Notes: generated by a model from the letters alone, not told the origin. Numbered from the stretch's first letter, positions 15,556-23,817 are shown. The stretch: 26,980 bases of DNA from CAJCIY01 sp036379355 (GCA_036379355.1 DASVGV010000001.1:1-26980); one strand, 5' to 3'. Numbers and translations: made by a program.

Positions 15556-15954
15556 TCAGCTCTCCAGCTGGCCGGCGACGGCGTGCACGATCTGGGCGAC
15601 CTGCTTGGCCCGCGACCGGTCGGGGTAGCGCCCGCGGCGCAGGTCGTTCTGCACGACCTCCAGCACCCGCACCATGTCCTCGATCATCGCGTGCAGCTCG
15701 TCGGGGCTCTTGCGCTCGGACAGCGGCGTCGGCTTGGGGCCCACCGTGGGGGGGTCCTCCAGCAGGCGCACGGACAGGGCCTGCTCGCCGCGGCGGCCGG
15801 CGGCGACGCCGAACTCCACCCGGCTGCCGCTCTTGAGCTCCTCGACACCCGCCGGCAGCGCCCCCTTGGGTACGAAGACGTCTCCGCCGTCGTCACGCGT
15901 GACGAAGCCGAAGCCCTTCTCTCGGTCGTACCACTTCACCTTGCCGCTGGGCAC
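15556..15954 (-). CDS. Cold-shock domain protein with C-terminal helical extension (CspB/Rv0871 type)
   Basis: This 132-aa RNA/ssDNA-binding protein has a cold-shock OB fold at about 1-65: GKVKWYDREKGFGFVTRDDG, with RNP1 KGFGFV at 13-18, and DVFVPKGAL at 25-33, where Pro27-Lys replaces the usual His-x of RNP2. Residues 70-132 form an extension (SPDELHAMIEDMVRVLEVVQNDLRRGRYPDRSR...) that is helical and absent from ordinary 67-aa Csp proteins. It matches the long actinobacterial CspB-like group. The GTG start at 15952-15954 has AGGA 5 nt upstream. The gene lies downstream of the acyl-CoA synthetase on the same strand but has its own apparent promoter. Confidence 0.9.
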   Translation of the reverse strand: MPSGKVKWYDREKGFGFVTRDDGGDVFVPKGALPAGVEELKSGSRVEFGVAAGRRGEQALSVRLLEDPPTVGPKPTPLSERKSPDELHAMIEDMVRVLEVVQNDLRRGRYPDRSRAKQVAQIVHAVAGQLES

Positions 15955-16057
15955 CGCAGTCCTGCCGATCTCTGAACATGAACGAGGACGCGCTGCTGCG
16001 CGCCCGCCCCCAAGGATAGGACCTTGGCGGCATCCCGGCGACGCAGTAGCGACCGGC
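15955..16057 (-). promoter_or_regulatory. Cold-shock gene promoter with CCAAGG-N6-CCTTGG inverted repeat
   Basis: On the minus strand TATCCT (16020 to 16015) is a plausible -10. It lies within a perfect inverted repeat, CCAAGG (16010-16015) and CCTTGG (16022-16027), with a 6-nt spacer, which looks like an operator covering the -10. A leader of roughly 50 nt would follow before the GTG at 15954, in keeping with the structured leaders of cold-shock mRNAs. Nothing else is seen in this gap. Confidence 0.45.
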
Positions 16058-17653
16058 TCAACCGCCCAGGAGCTTCTCGGCCTGGGCGCGCATCTCGACC
16101 TTGCGCACCTTGCCGGTGACGGTCATCGGGAATCCGTCGACGACGTGGACGTAACGCGGGACCTTGTAGTGCGACAGCTTCCCCGCGCAGAACTCGCGGA
16201 CGGCCTCGGCGGTCAGCGGCTCGGCACCCGCACGGAGCACCACCCAGGCCATGAGCTCCTCGCCGTACTTCTGGTCGGGGACGCCGATGACCTGGACGTC
16301 GGCGATGTCCGGGTGGCCGTACAGGAACTCCTCGACCTCGCGCGGGTAGATGTTCTCACCACCCCGGATGACCATGTCCTTGCTGCGGCCGACGATCGCG
16401 AGGTAGCCGTCGGTGTCCATCGTGGCGAGGTCCCCGGTGTGCATCCAGCCGGCCGGGTCGAGGACCTCGGCGGTCTTGGCCGGCTCGTCCCAGTAGCCCC
16501 GCATGATGCTGTAGCCGCGGGTGCACAGCTCCCCCGACTCACCGCGCGGGACGGTACGGCCGGTGAGCGGGTCGACCACCTTCACCTCGACGTGCGGGTG
16601 GACCCGGCCGACCGTCGACACCCGCCGCTCGAGATCGTCGTCCACCCGCGTCTGGGTCGAGACCGGCGACGTCTCGGTCATGCCGTACGCGATCGTCACC
16701 TCGGGCATGTGCATCTCGGCCGTGACGCGTTTCATCACCTCGACCGGGCAGGGAGAACCGGCCATGATCCCGGTACGAAGACTGGCCAGGTCCGTGCTCG
16801 CCAGGGTGGCGTCCGCGAGCATCGCGATGAACATCGTCGGCACGCCGTACAGGCTGGTGCACCGCTCCTCGGCGATCGTGGCAAGAGTCGCGGCCGGGTC
16901 GAACGACGGTGCCGGCACCACCGTGCACGCGCCGTGGGTGTGGGCGCCGAGGACGCCCATGACCATGCCGAAGCAGTGATAGAAGGGCACCGGCACGCAC
17001 ACGCGGTCGGTCTCGTCGTAGCCGCAGAGCGCCCCCACGAAGTACGCGTTGTTGACGATGTTGTGGTGAGTGAGCGTCGCGCCCTTCGGCGCCCCCGTCG
17101 TGCCCGACGTGTACTGGATGTTGATCGGGTCGTCGCAGTCCAGGTCGGCGGGCAGCGCGATGTCGTCGTGGCCGCGGGCGAGCAACGCGGGCCAGCCGTC
17201 GGTGTCCAGCAGCACGACCTGTTCGAGCGTGCCCGGCCGTGCCTCGTCGATGATCGGCGCGGTCGGCTCGCCCCGGGTGTCGCGTGCGGCGACCAGCATG
17301 CGCATGCCCGACTGGGCCAGCACGTAGCCCAGCTCGTGCGTGCGGTAGGCGGGGTTGACGTTGACGAGGATGAGCCCTGCCTTCGCCGACGCGTACTGCA
17401 GCAGCGTCCACTCGGCGCAGTTCGGGGACCAGATCCCGACCCGGTCGCCCGGGACCAGTCCGGCCGCCACGAGCGCGCGGGCGAGGTGGTCGGTCTGCTC
17501 GTCGAGATCGGCATAGGTGAGGCGGACGCCTTGGTGGCGGACGACGAGCGCCTCGCGGCCGGGATGCTCGCGGGCCATGCGGGCGAGCAGCCCGCCGATC
17601 GTGTCGCCGAGCAGCGGCTCGGCCGAGGGTCCGGACGTGTACGACGCAGCCAC
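16058..17653 (-). CDS. Acyl-CoA synthetase (AMP-binding, FadD-like)
   Basis: This 531-aa adenylate-forming enzyme activates a carboxylic acid, probably a fatty acid, to its CoA thioester through an acyl-AMP. The P-loop motif YTSGTTGAPKGATLTH lies at 181-196. VPFYHCFGMVMG follows near 220, YGVPTMFIAML near 262, AYGMTETSPVS near 307, and GWMHTGDLATMDTDGYL near 418. The A8 hinge SKDMVIRGGENIYPREVEEFL and the C-terminal PMTVTGKVRKVEM, with the catalytic lysine, complete the family set. The chain length is not readable from sequence. The GTG at 17651-17653 is chosen because the conserved N-terminus begins right after it and CACGAT ends 6 nt upstream. A GTG at 17666-17668 would add five residues. 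The gene is divergent from the helicase-associated gene. Confidence 0.92.
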   Translation of the reverse strand: MAASYTSGPSAEPLLGDTIGGLLARMAREHPGREALVVRHQGVRLTYADLDEQTDHLARALVAAGLVPGDRVGIWSPNCAEWTLLQYASAKAGLILVNVNPAYRTHELGYVLAQSGMRMLVAARDTRGEPTAPIIDEARPGTLEQVVLLDTDGWPALLARGHDDIALPADLDCDDPINIQYTSGTTGAPKGATLTHHNIVNNAYFVGALCGYDETDRVCVPVPFYHCFGMVMGVLGAHTHGACTVVPAPSFDPAATLATIAEERCTSLYGVPTMFIAMLADATLASTDLASLRTGIMAGSPCPVEVMKRVTAEMHMPEVTIAYGMTETSPVSTQTRVDDDLERRVSTVGRVHPHVEVKVVDPLTGRTVPRGESGELCTRGYSIMRGYWDEPAKTAEVLDPAGWMHTGDLATMDTDGYLAIVGRSKDMVIRGGENIYPREVEEFLYGHPDIADVQVIGVPDQKYGEELMAWVVLRAGAEPLTAEAVREFCAGKLSHYKVPRYVHVVDGFPMTVTGKVRKVEMRAQAEKLLGG

Positions 17654-17699
17654 GCGTGCATCGTGCACCCTTGCCGAGGACCCGACTAGCGTTCGACGG
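17654..17699. promoter_or_regulatory. Divergent promoter region with inverted repeat and leaderless -10 for helicase-associated gene
   Basis: TAGCGT (17687-17692) ends 7 nt before the ATG at 17700, so the plus-strand transcript is probably leaderless. GTGCA (17656-17660) and TGCAC (17664-17668) form an inverted repeat with a 3-nt spacer. It overlaps the region where the -10 of the acyl-CoA synthetase gene would lie (CACGAT on the minus strand), and could be an operator for that gene. Confidence 0.4.
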
Positions 17700-20000
17700 A
17701 TGGCGTCCGGGCCCCCTGCCACGCGCCGCCCGCGGTCCGGGGCGCGCTCCCTCGCCGACTGGCTGCGCTCCTGGACCGACGCCGAGCTGGCGGCGCTGGT
17801 CGTGGCACGTCCCGACCTCGTCGTGCCGGTGCCGAACGACGTCGGCGTCCTCGCGACCCGGGCCGCGGACCGCGTCCACGCGACACGTGCCCTCGACGGC
17901 CTGGACCGGTTCTGCCTGCACGTACTCGACGCGTTGCTCCTGCTCGACCAGCCGGTCGCCCCCGGGCGCGTACGGGACCTGGTCGGCGCGGATGTGAGCG
18001 ACGCACTCCGTCGCCTGGAGGACCTGGCACTGGTCTGGGACGCCCCCGAGCTCCGCGTCGTCGCCGGCGTCGTCGCCGCGGTCCCCCGGCCGGCCGGCCT
18101 GGGCCGCCCGGCCGTGCAGCTGCTTCGCCGGACGGACCGGCAGGTGCTGGCCGGGATGCTGGCCGCCCACGACCTGCCCGGTACGGCCGACACCGACGAG
18201 GCCACGGCGCGACTGGTCCGGGCGCTGGCAGTCCCAGAGGACGCCGCGGAGCTGCGCGTGCTCGAAGCCGTGGACGCCGGTGGCGCGGTGGGCCACGTGG
18301 CCGACGCGATGCGGCCGAGCGACCCGCAGGACCCGTCCCCGGTCCGGCGGCTCGTGGCCCGCGGGCTGCTGATCCCGGTCGACACCGAGACCGTGGAGCT
18401 GCCCCGCGAGATCGGCGCAGCGCTGCGCCCGCGGCTGCTGCCCGACGTGCCCGTCCAGCCGCCGCCGTACGAACCGGCCGCCGGCGGGCGGGACCCCGAC
18501 GCGGACGGGGCGCTCGCCGCCGCGGAGTCGGTCCGCCTCACGGCGGCCCTGCTCGCCCACTGGGGCGACCAGCCGCCCGCGGAGCGCAAGAGCGGCGGTG
18601 TCGGGGCGCGGGAGCTGCGCGCGGCTGCCCGGGAGCTTGGCGTCCCCGAGCAGACGACCGCGCTCCTTGCCGAGATAGCCCATGCCGCAGGGCTTCTCGG
18701 CCGTACGACCGCGCTCGATCCGGCCTTCGCCCCGACCGCCGACGCGGACGCATGGGAGCGGCTCGAGCTGCCCCAGCGGTGGCACCGGCTGGCCCGCGCG
18801 TGGCTGAGCACGCCGACGGTCACCGCTGAGGTCGGCTCCCGCGACGAGCGCGACGCGGTCGTCACGGCCCTCGCGCAGCAGTCGTACCGCCCCGCCGCGC
18901 GCGAGCTGCGCGGCGCGCTGCTCGCGGAGATGGCCGGTGGACCGGGCACACCGGCCTCCGTGCTGGCACGGCTGGCGTGGCGGACGCCGCGGCGGATCGC
19001 GACGTACGAACCGCTCATCGCACCGACGCTGGCCGAGGCCGCGTTCCTCGGCGTCGTCGTCGGAGACACCGTGACGTCCTTCGGTGGCGCGCTCCTCGCC
19101 GGCGGCGGCGGCGCCGAGCTGGCGGCGGCACTCCCCGCCCCGGTCGACCACGTGCTGCTCCAGGCCGACCACACCGCGGTCGCGCCCGGCCGGCTGCCGA
19201 ACGACCTCGCGCGAGACATGGCCCTGGTCGCGGACGTCGAGTCGCCGGGGAGCGCCACCGTCTACCGGTTCACGGCCGCGACGCTCCGCCGGGCGCTGGA
19301 CGCCGGGTGGACCGGGTCGGACGTGCACGAGTTCCTGACACGGATCGCCAAAGGCGCTGTGCCGCAAGGATTGTCGTACCTCGTCGACGACGCGGCGCGA
19401 CGCCACGGCTTGCTGCGGGCGGGTACCGCGACGTCGTACCTGCGCTGCGACGACGAGACCCTTCTCGCCGAGGTACTCACCGATCCCCGCTGCCAAGGCC
19501 TGCGCCTGCGCCGGATCGCGCCCACCGTGCTCGTCTCGGCGCTCGGCGCCGGCGCGCTGGTGGACGGGCTGCGCGCGGCCGGGTACGCGCCGGTCGGCGA
19601 ACGCCCGGACGGGGGCGTCGAGGTGATCGGCAGGCAGCCGGTCCGGGCGTCACGGTCGGTCGCAGCGGCGTACCCGGAGCAGCGCGCCGACGAGAAGGCC
19701 GCCGCGCGCATCGTCGCGAGCCTGCGCGCGGGTGACACTGCCTCGCGGGTGGCAACCCGCGAGCGCGGGGGCGTCACCACGACGATGGCGCTGCTCGAGT
19801 CGGCGGCCTCCGGCGGCAGCGCCGTGGTGCTCGGGTACGTGAACGCGCAGGGCCAGACGTCCCGGCGGATCGTCGAGCCGCGCCGCGTCGCCGGTGGGCT
19901 GCTCACGGCGTACGACCATCGCAGCCAGGAGGACCGCAGCTTCGCCCTGCACCGCATCACCGAGGTCCAGGTGCTGGACCCCGGCGACACGGTGGCCTGA
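17700..20000 (+). CDS. Helicase-associated protein (Rv0862c type) with XPB-N-like domain and C-terminal WYL-like domain
   Basis: This 766-aa protein lacks Walker motifs and is not itself a helicase. The N-terminal part (about 1-450) looks like a series of helical, winged-helix-like units, e.g. LLLLDQPVAPGRVRDLV and RRLEDLALVW. Residues 482-640 (from DHVLLQADHTAVAP) align by eye with the N-terminal domain of the XPB helicase encoded at 20940-22583. The matching blocks are QADHT/QSDKT, TVYRFT/HTYRLT, GAVPQGLSYLV/YAVPHALLVDI and ETLLAEVL/AVLAEVV. I take this to be the Pfam Helicase_C_3 domain. Residues 691-760 (AVVLGYVNAQGQTSRRIVEP ... ALHRITEVQVLD) have the outline of a WYL domain. The start is fixed by a -10 element 7 nt upstream. 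I infer a partner or regulator of XPB. Confidence 0.86.
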   Translation: MASGPPATRRPRSGARSLADWLRSWTDAELAALVVARPDLVVPVPNDVGVLATRAADRVHATRALDGLDRFCLHVLDALLLLDQPVAPGRVRDLVGADVSDALRRLEDLALVWDAPELRVVAGVVAAVPRPAGLGRPAVQLLRRTDRQVLAGMLAAHDLPGTADTDEATARLVRALAVPEDAAELRVLEAVDAGGAVGHVADAMRPSDPQDPSPVRRLVARGLLIPVDTETVELPREIGAALRPRLLPDVPVQPPPYEPAAGGRDPDADGALAAAESVRLTAALLAHWGDQPPAERKSGGVGARELRAAARELGVPEQTTALLAEIAHAAGLLGRTTALDPAFAPTADADAWERLELPQRWHRLARAWLSTPTVTAEVGSRDERDAVVTALAQQSYRPAARELRGALLAEMAGGPGTPASVLARLAWRTPRRIATYEPLIAPTLAEAAFLGVVVGDTVTSFGGALLAGGGGAELAAALPAPVDHVLLQADHTAVAPGRLPNDLARDMALVADVESPGSATVYRFTAATLRRALDAGWTGSDVHEFLTRIAKGAVPQGLSYLVDDAARRHGLLRAGTATSYLRCDDETLLAEVLTDPRCQGLRLRRIAPTVLVSALGAGALVDGLRAAGYAPVGERPDGGVEVIGRQPVRASRSVAAAYPEQRADEKAAARIVASLRAGDTASRVATRERGGVTTTMALLESAASGGSAVVLGYVNAQGQTSRRIVEPRRVAGGLLTAYDHRSQEDRSFALHRITEVQVLDPGDTVA

Positions 20001-20002
20001 CA

Positions 20003-20015
20003 TACGCTGACGATC
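20003..20015 (+). promoter_or_regulatory. Candidate leaderless -10 for short-chain dehydrogenase gene
   Basis: TACGCT (20003-20008) fits TANNNT and ends 7 nt before the ATG at 20016; there is no ribosome binding site in the 15-nt gap after the preceding stop. The gene may thus be transcribed separately from the helicase-associated gene, as a leaderless mRNA. Confidence 0.4.
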
Positions 20016-20876
20016 ATGGCCCGGTGGACGGCGGACGACATCCCCGCCCAGCAGGGACGGACGTTCGTGGTCACCGGAGCCAACGGGGGCATCGGGTTCG
20101 CCGCGGCACGCGACCTGGCCCGCGCCGGAGCGACCGTCGTGCTGGCCTGCCGCAACACCGCGAAGGCCGACGCGGCGGCGGCCCGGATGACCGGCGACGT
20201 CCACGTGCGCCGGCTGGACCTCGCCGACCTGGCGAGCGTCCGCGAGTTCGCCGCGGCGACCGGTGAGGTCGACGTACTGGTCAACAACGCGGGCGTGATG
20301 ATGGTGCCGCTCGCGCGGACCGCGGACGGCTTCGAGCTGCAGGTCGGCACCAACCACCTCGGCCACTTCGCGCTGACCGGGCTGCTCGCCGACCGTATCC
20401 GCGACCGCGTCGTCACCGTCTCGAGCCTCGGTCACCGGCTCGGGCACGTGGACCTGGACGACCTCAACTGGGAGCGGCGCCGCTACCGCCGGCTCGCCGC
20501 GTACGCCCAGTCGAAGCTGGCGAACCTGCTGTTCACCCGCGAGCTGCAGCGCCGCTGGGGTCCGGAGCGGAGCGCGCTGGCCGCCCACCCGGGCTACGCC
20601 GCGACCGACCTCGGCACCCATCTCGGCTTCGGACCGCTCGACGCGCTGGTCCCGTACGTCAACCGGGTGTTCGCGCAGTCCGCCGACATGGGGTCCCTCC
20701 CGACGACGTACGCCGCGGTGATGGACCTGCCCGGTGGCAGCTACGTCGGTCCCGGCGGCGCGGGCGAGCAGCGGGGCTTCCCGACGCTCGTGGGCCGCAG
20801 CGCGGCCGCCTGCGACGACGGCGCGGCGGCGCGGCTGTGGGAGCTGTCGGAGACCCTGACGGGCGTCCGCTTCTGA
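20016..20876 (+). CDS. Short-chain dehydrogenase/reductase (retinol dehydrogenase-like)
   Basis: This 286-aa classical SDR is a cytosolic NAD(P)-dependent oxidoreductase. The nucleotide-binding motif TGANGGIG spans residues 20-27, and NNAG is at 90-93. The catalytic serine is in TVSSLGHRLG (S136/S137), and the YxxxK pair is in AYAQSKLAN (Y163, K167). The sequence ACRNTAKADAAAARM after strand 2, with an Arg, suggests NADP preference. The overall pattern (NHLGHFALTGLL, HPGYAATDL) resembles the retinol-dehydrogenase/WWOX-like branch. The substrate is unknown. It sits between the helicase-associated gene and the XPB gene on the same strand, which may be accidental. The ATG is supported by the -10 element 7 nt upstream. 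Confidence 0.92.
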   Translation: MARWTADDIPAQQGRTFVVTGANGGIGFAAARDLARAGATVVLACRNTAKADAAAARMTGDVHVRRLDLADLASVREFAAATGEVDVLVNNAGVMMVPLARTADGFELQVGTNHLGHFALTGLLADRIRDRVVTVSSLGHRLGHVDLDDLNWERRRYRRLAAYAQSKLANLLFTRELQRRWGPERSALAAHPGYAATDLGTHLGFGPLDALVPYVNRVFAQSADMGSLPTTYAAVMDLPGGSYVGPGGAGEQRGFPTLVGRSAAACDDGAAARLWELSETLTGVRF

Positions 20877-20909
20877 TCGTCGGGAGTGCGCCGGCGCGGT
20901 GCCGCGTTG

Positions 20910-20939
20910 GACAATGGTCGCCGACCGCGAAGGAGACCT
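20910..20939 (+). promoter_or_regulatory. -10 element and ribosome binding site of XPB helicase gene
   Basis: GACAAT (20910-20915) is a plausible -10. AGGAG (20931-20935) stands 4 nt before the GTG at 20940 and decides that start over an upstream ATG in the same frame at 20886. The GGACAATGG core also occurs upstream of citA. Confidence 0.45.
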
Positions 20940-22583
20940 GTGACCGACGGACCGCTGATCGTCCAGTCCGACAAGACCGTCCTGCTGGAGGTCGACCATC
21001 CGCAGGCCGACCAGGCCCGGCAGGCGATCGCCCCGTTCGCCGAGCTCGAGCGCTCCCCCGAGCACATCCACACCTACCGGCTCACGCCGCTGGGCCTGTG
21101 GAACGCCCGCGCCGCCGGCCACGACGCCGAGCAGGTCGTCGACGCGCTCGTGAGCTTCGCCCGGTACGCGGTGCCGCACGCCCTGCTCGTGGACATCGCC
21201 GAGACGATGGACCGGTACGGCCGGCTGCGCCTCGAGTCCGACCCCGCGTACGGCCTCGTGCTGCGATCGACCGACCGCGCGGTGCTCGCCGAGGTGGTCC
21301 GCAACAAGAAGGCGGCGCCACTGTTCGGCGAGCGCATCGACGACGACACGATCGCCGTGCACCCCAGCGAGCGGGGGCGGCTCAAGCAGGTGCTGCTCCG
21401 GCTCGGCTGGCCGGCCGAGGACCTCGCCGGCTACGTCGACGGTGAGTCGCACCCGATCCGCCTGCGCGACCACGAGGGCTGGGACCTGCGGCCCTACCAG
21501 GCGGAGGCCGTGGACAACTTCTTCTTCGGGGGCAGCGGCGTGGTCGTCTTGCCGTGCGGCGCGGGGAAGACCGTCGTCGGTGCGGCGGCGATGGCCAAGC
21601 AGTCGGCCACGACGCTGATCCTCGTCACCAACACGGTCGCCGTACGCCAGTGGAAGCACGAGCTGCTGCGGTTCACGTCCCTCACCGAGGACGAGATCGG
21701 CGAGTACTCCGGCGAGCGCAAGGAGATCCGGCCGGTCACGATCGCGACCTACCAGGTGATGACGGCGCGGCGGCAGGGCTCGTACCGCCATCTCGAGCTG
21801 TTCGACGCCCGCGACTGGGGCCTCATCGTCTACGACGAGGTGCACCTGCTGCCGGCGCCGGTGTTCCGGATGACCGCCGACATCCAGTCCCGCCGGCGCC
21901 TCGGCCTGACCGCCACCCTGGTGCGCGAGGACGGCCGCGAGGGCGACGTGTTCAGCCTGATCGGGCCCAAGCGCTACGACGCGCCGTGGAAGGACATCCA
22001 GGCGCAGGGCTACATCGCGCCGGCCACCTGCACCGAGGTCCGGGTGACCCTGACCGACGTCGAGCGGATGACGTACGCGACCGCCGAGCCCGACGAGCGC
22101 TACCGCGTCGGCGCCACCGCGCACACCAAGATCGGTGTGGTCAAGCGGATCGTGGCCCAGCACGAGGGGGACCGCACGCTGGTGATCGGCGCGTACCTCG
22201 ACCAGCTCGACGAGCTCGGTGAGGCGCTCGAGGCGCCGGTCATCCAGGGCTCTACCCGGACCTCGGAGCGCGAACGGCTGTACGAGGCGTTCCGGCGCGG
22301 CGAGATCACCCGGCTGGTCGTCAGCAAGGTCGCCAACTTCTCGATCGACCTGCCGGAGGCGACGGTCGCCGTGCAGGTGAGCGGAACGTTCGGGTCACGC
22401 CAGGAGGAGGCGCAGCGGCTCGGGCGCATCCTGCGACCCAAGGCGGACGGCCACGCCGCGCACTTCTACAGCGTGGTCAGCCGCGACACCCTCGACCAGG
22501 ACTACGCCGCGCACCGGCAGCGGTTCCTCGCCGAGCAGGGCTACGCGTACACCATCGTCGACGCCGACGAGCTGCCCGCGTAG
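20940..22583 (+). CDS. ercc3: XPB/ERCC3-type superfamily 2 DNA helicase
   Basis: This 547-aa 3'-5' DNA helicase/translocase is of the bacterial XPB family. The N-terminal domain (about 5-165) contains LIVQSDKTVLLEV and HTYRLTPLGLWNA. The damage-recognition-like region and helicase domain 1 follow: DLRPYQAEAVDNFF (182-195), Walker A PCGAGKT (205-211), DEVH box (299-302), LGLTAT (321-326), and the RED motif in VREDGRE (R329-E330-D331), diagnostic of XPB. Helicase domain 2 includes LVIGAYLDQLDELGEAL and motif VI QEEAQRLGRILRPK (488-501), and the C-terminus ends YTIVDADELPA. Length fits the mycobacterial XPB (Rv0861c). No bax1-like nuclease gene lies next to it, unlike archaeal XPB. The helicase-associated gene upstream probably encodes its partner. 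Role in repair is inferred from the family. Confidence 0.95.
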   Translation: MTDGPLIVQSDKTVLLEVDHPQADQARQAIAPFAELERSPEHIHTYRLTPLGLWNARAAGHDAEQVVDALVSFARYAVPHALLVDIAETMDRYGRLRLESDPAYGLVLRSTDRAVLAEVVRNKKAAPLFGERIDDDTIAVHPSERGRLKQVLLRLGWPAEDLAGYVDGESHPIRLRDHEGWDLRPYQAEAVDNFFFGGSGVVVLPCGAGKTVVGAAAMAKQSATTLILVTNTVAVRQWKHELLRFTSLTEDEIGEYSGERKEIRPVTIATYQVMTARRQGSYRHLELFDARDWGLIVYDEVHLLPAPVFRMTADIQSRRRLGLTATLVREDGREGDVFSLIGPKRYDAPWKDIQAQGYIAPATCTEVRVTLTDVERMTYATAEPDERYRVGATAHTKIGVVKRIVAQHEGDRTLVIGAYLDQLDELGEALEAPVIQGSTRTSERERLYEAFRRGEITRLVVSKVANFSIDLPEATVAVQVSGTFGSRQEEAQRLGRILRPKADGHAAHFYSVVSRDTLDQDYAAHRQRFLAEQGYAYTIVDADELPA

Positions 22584-22617
22584 CCCTCCTGCCGGCGGCC
22601 GGGCGCCCGCGAAACCC

Positions 22618-23817
22618 TCAGGCGGCGGACTTCTCCAGGATGTGGACGCCGCAGGCGGAGCCGAGCCCGATGACGTGGGCCAGGCCGACCTTCGCGCCCT
22701 CGATCTGCCGGTCGCCGGCCTCGCCGCGCAGGTGGTGGCAGACCTCCCAGATGTTCGCGATGCCGGTCGCGGAGATCGGGTGACCCTTCGACTCCAGGCC
22801 ACCGGACACGTTCACGGGCTTCTTGCCGTCCCGCCAGGTCGCGCCGCTGTTGAAGAAGTCGGCGGCGCCGCCCTCCTCGCACAGACCGAGGTTGTCGTAG
22901 TGCACGAGCTCGGCGGTCGCGAAGCAGTCGTGCAGCTCGACCAGGTCGAGGTCGTCCGGCCCGATGCCGGCCTGCTCGTACGCCTGTGCCGCGGCCTGCT
23001 TGGTCAGCGTGTTGACGTCCGGCAGGACCTGGCACGCCTCCTGCCACGGGTCGGAGGTCAGCACCGAGGCCGACACCTTGACGGCCCGCCGCTGCTGCTC
23101 CTTGGACAACGTCCGCAGCTTCGACTCGCTCACCACGACGGCAGCGGCGCCGCCGTCGCAGTTCGCCGAGCACATCGACCGCGTGTTCGGGTACGCGATC
23201 ATCACGTCGTTCATGATCTGGTCGAGGGTGAACCGCTTCGAGTACGCCGCGAGCGGGTTCAGCGTCGAGTGCGCGTGGTTCTTCTCCGCGATCTTGGCGA
23301 ACAGCTCGAACGAGGTGCCGCCGTACTTGTGGCCGTACTCCATGCCGACCTGGGCGAAGACGCCCGGCATCGTCTCGGTGCCGATCCGGCCGTCGACCGG
23401 GGCGACCGCGCCGTACCGGCCCGAGGGCTCCCAGTCGTCGCTCTCGGCCTTGGCGGTGTTGCCCGACAGCAGCCCGGCCCCGGCGAGCTTCTCGGCGCCG
23501 ACCGCGAGGCCGAAGTCGGCCTCTCCTGCCTTGATCGCCATGATCGCCACGCGCAGCGCCGTCGCACCGGTCGCGCACGCGTTGGACACGTTGAAGGTCG
23601 GGATTCCCGTCTGGCCGATCTGCTTCTGCAGCTGCTGGCCCATGCCGCCGCGACCCATGAGGTTGCCGGCTGCGAGCACCTGGATGTCCTTGATGCCGAC
23701 ACCGGCGTCCGCGAGCGCCGCGAGGGAGGCCTCCGCGGCCAGGTCGACCACGTCGTCGTTCGGACGCTTGCCGAACTTCGTCATGTTGATGCCGAGGATC
23801 CAGACGTTCTCCGCCAT
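22618..23817 (-). CDS. Thiolase-fold protein (SCP-x/Ltp type)
   Basis: This 399-aa enzyme has the thiolase fold. The nucleophilic cysteine region is SNACATGATAL (C81), followed by VELHDCFATAEL (H296), GGLESKGHPISATG (H346) and GSACGVHIL (C389). The HDCF motif and the lack of the classical C-terminal CIGGG place it with the SCP-x/lipid-transfer (Ltp) thiolases of actinobacteria, which cleave or retro-aldolise acyl-CoA in lipid or sterol breakdown. The start ATG at 23815-23817 has AAGGAG 6 nt upstream, a strong ribosome binding site. A DUF35 zinc-ribbon/OB protein is encoded 41 nt upstream on the same strand, and such pairs work as one complex in steroid side-chain degradation (Ltp2-DUF35). The exact substrate cannot be told. 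Confidence 0.9.
   Translation of the reverse strand: MAENVWILGINMTKFGKRPNDDVVDLAAEASLAALADAGVGIKDIQVLAAGNLMGRGGMGQQLQKQIGQTGIPTFNVSNACATGATALRVAIMAIKAGEADFGLAVGAEKLAGAGLLSGNTAKAESDDWEPSGRYGAVAPVDGRIGTETMPGVFAQVGMEYGHKYGGTSFELFAKIAEKNHAHSTLNPLAAYSKRFTLDQIMNDVMIAYPNTRSMCSANCDGGAAAVVVSESKLRTLSKEQQRRAVKVSASVLTSDPWQEACQVLPDVNTLTKQAAAQAYEQAGIGPDDLDLVELHDCFATAELVHYDNLGLCEEGGAADFFNSGATWRDGKKPVNVSGGLESKGHPISATGIANIWEVCHHLRGEAGDRQIEGAKVGLAHVIGLGSACGVHILEKSAA

Noticed and set aside
17654..19258. Long minus-strand extension of the acyl-CoA synthetase frame
   Set aside because: It is Ser/Arg/Ala-rich and antisense to the helicase-associated gene; the AMP-binding family starts near 17653.
22584..22617. 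Possible terminator between XPB and thiolase genes
   Set aside because: GC-rich with short self-complementary stretches (CGGGCGCCCG), but no stem clearly better than chance.
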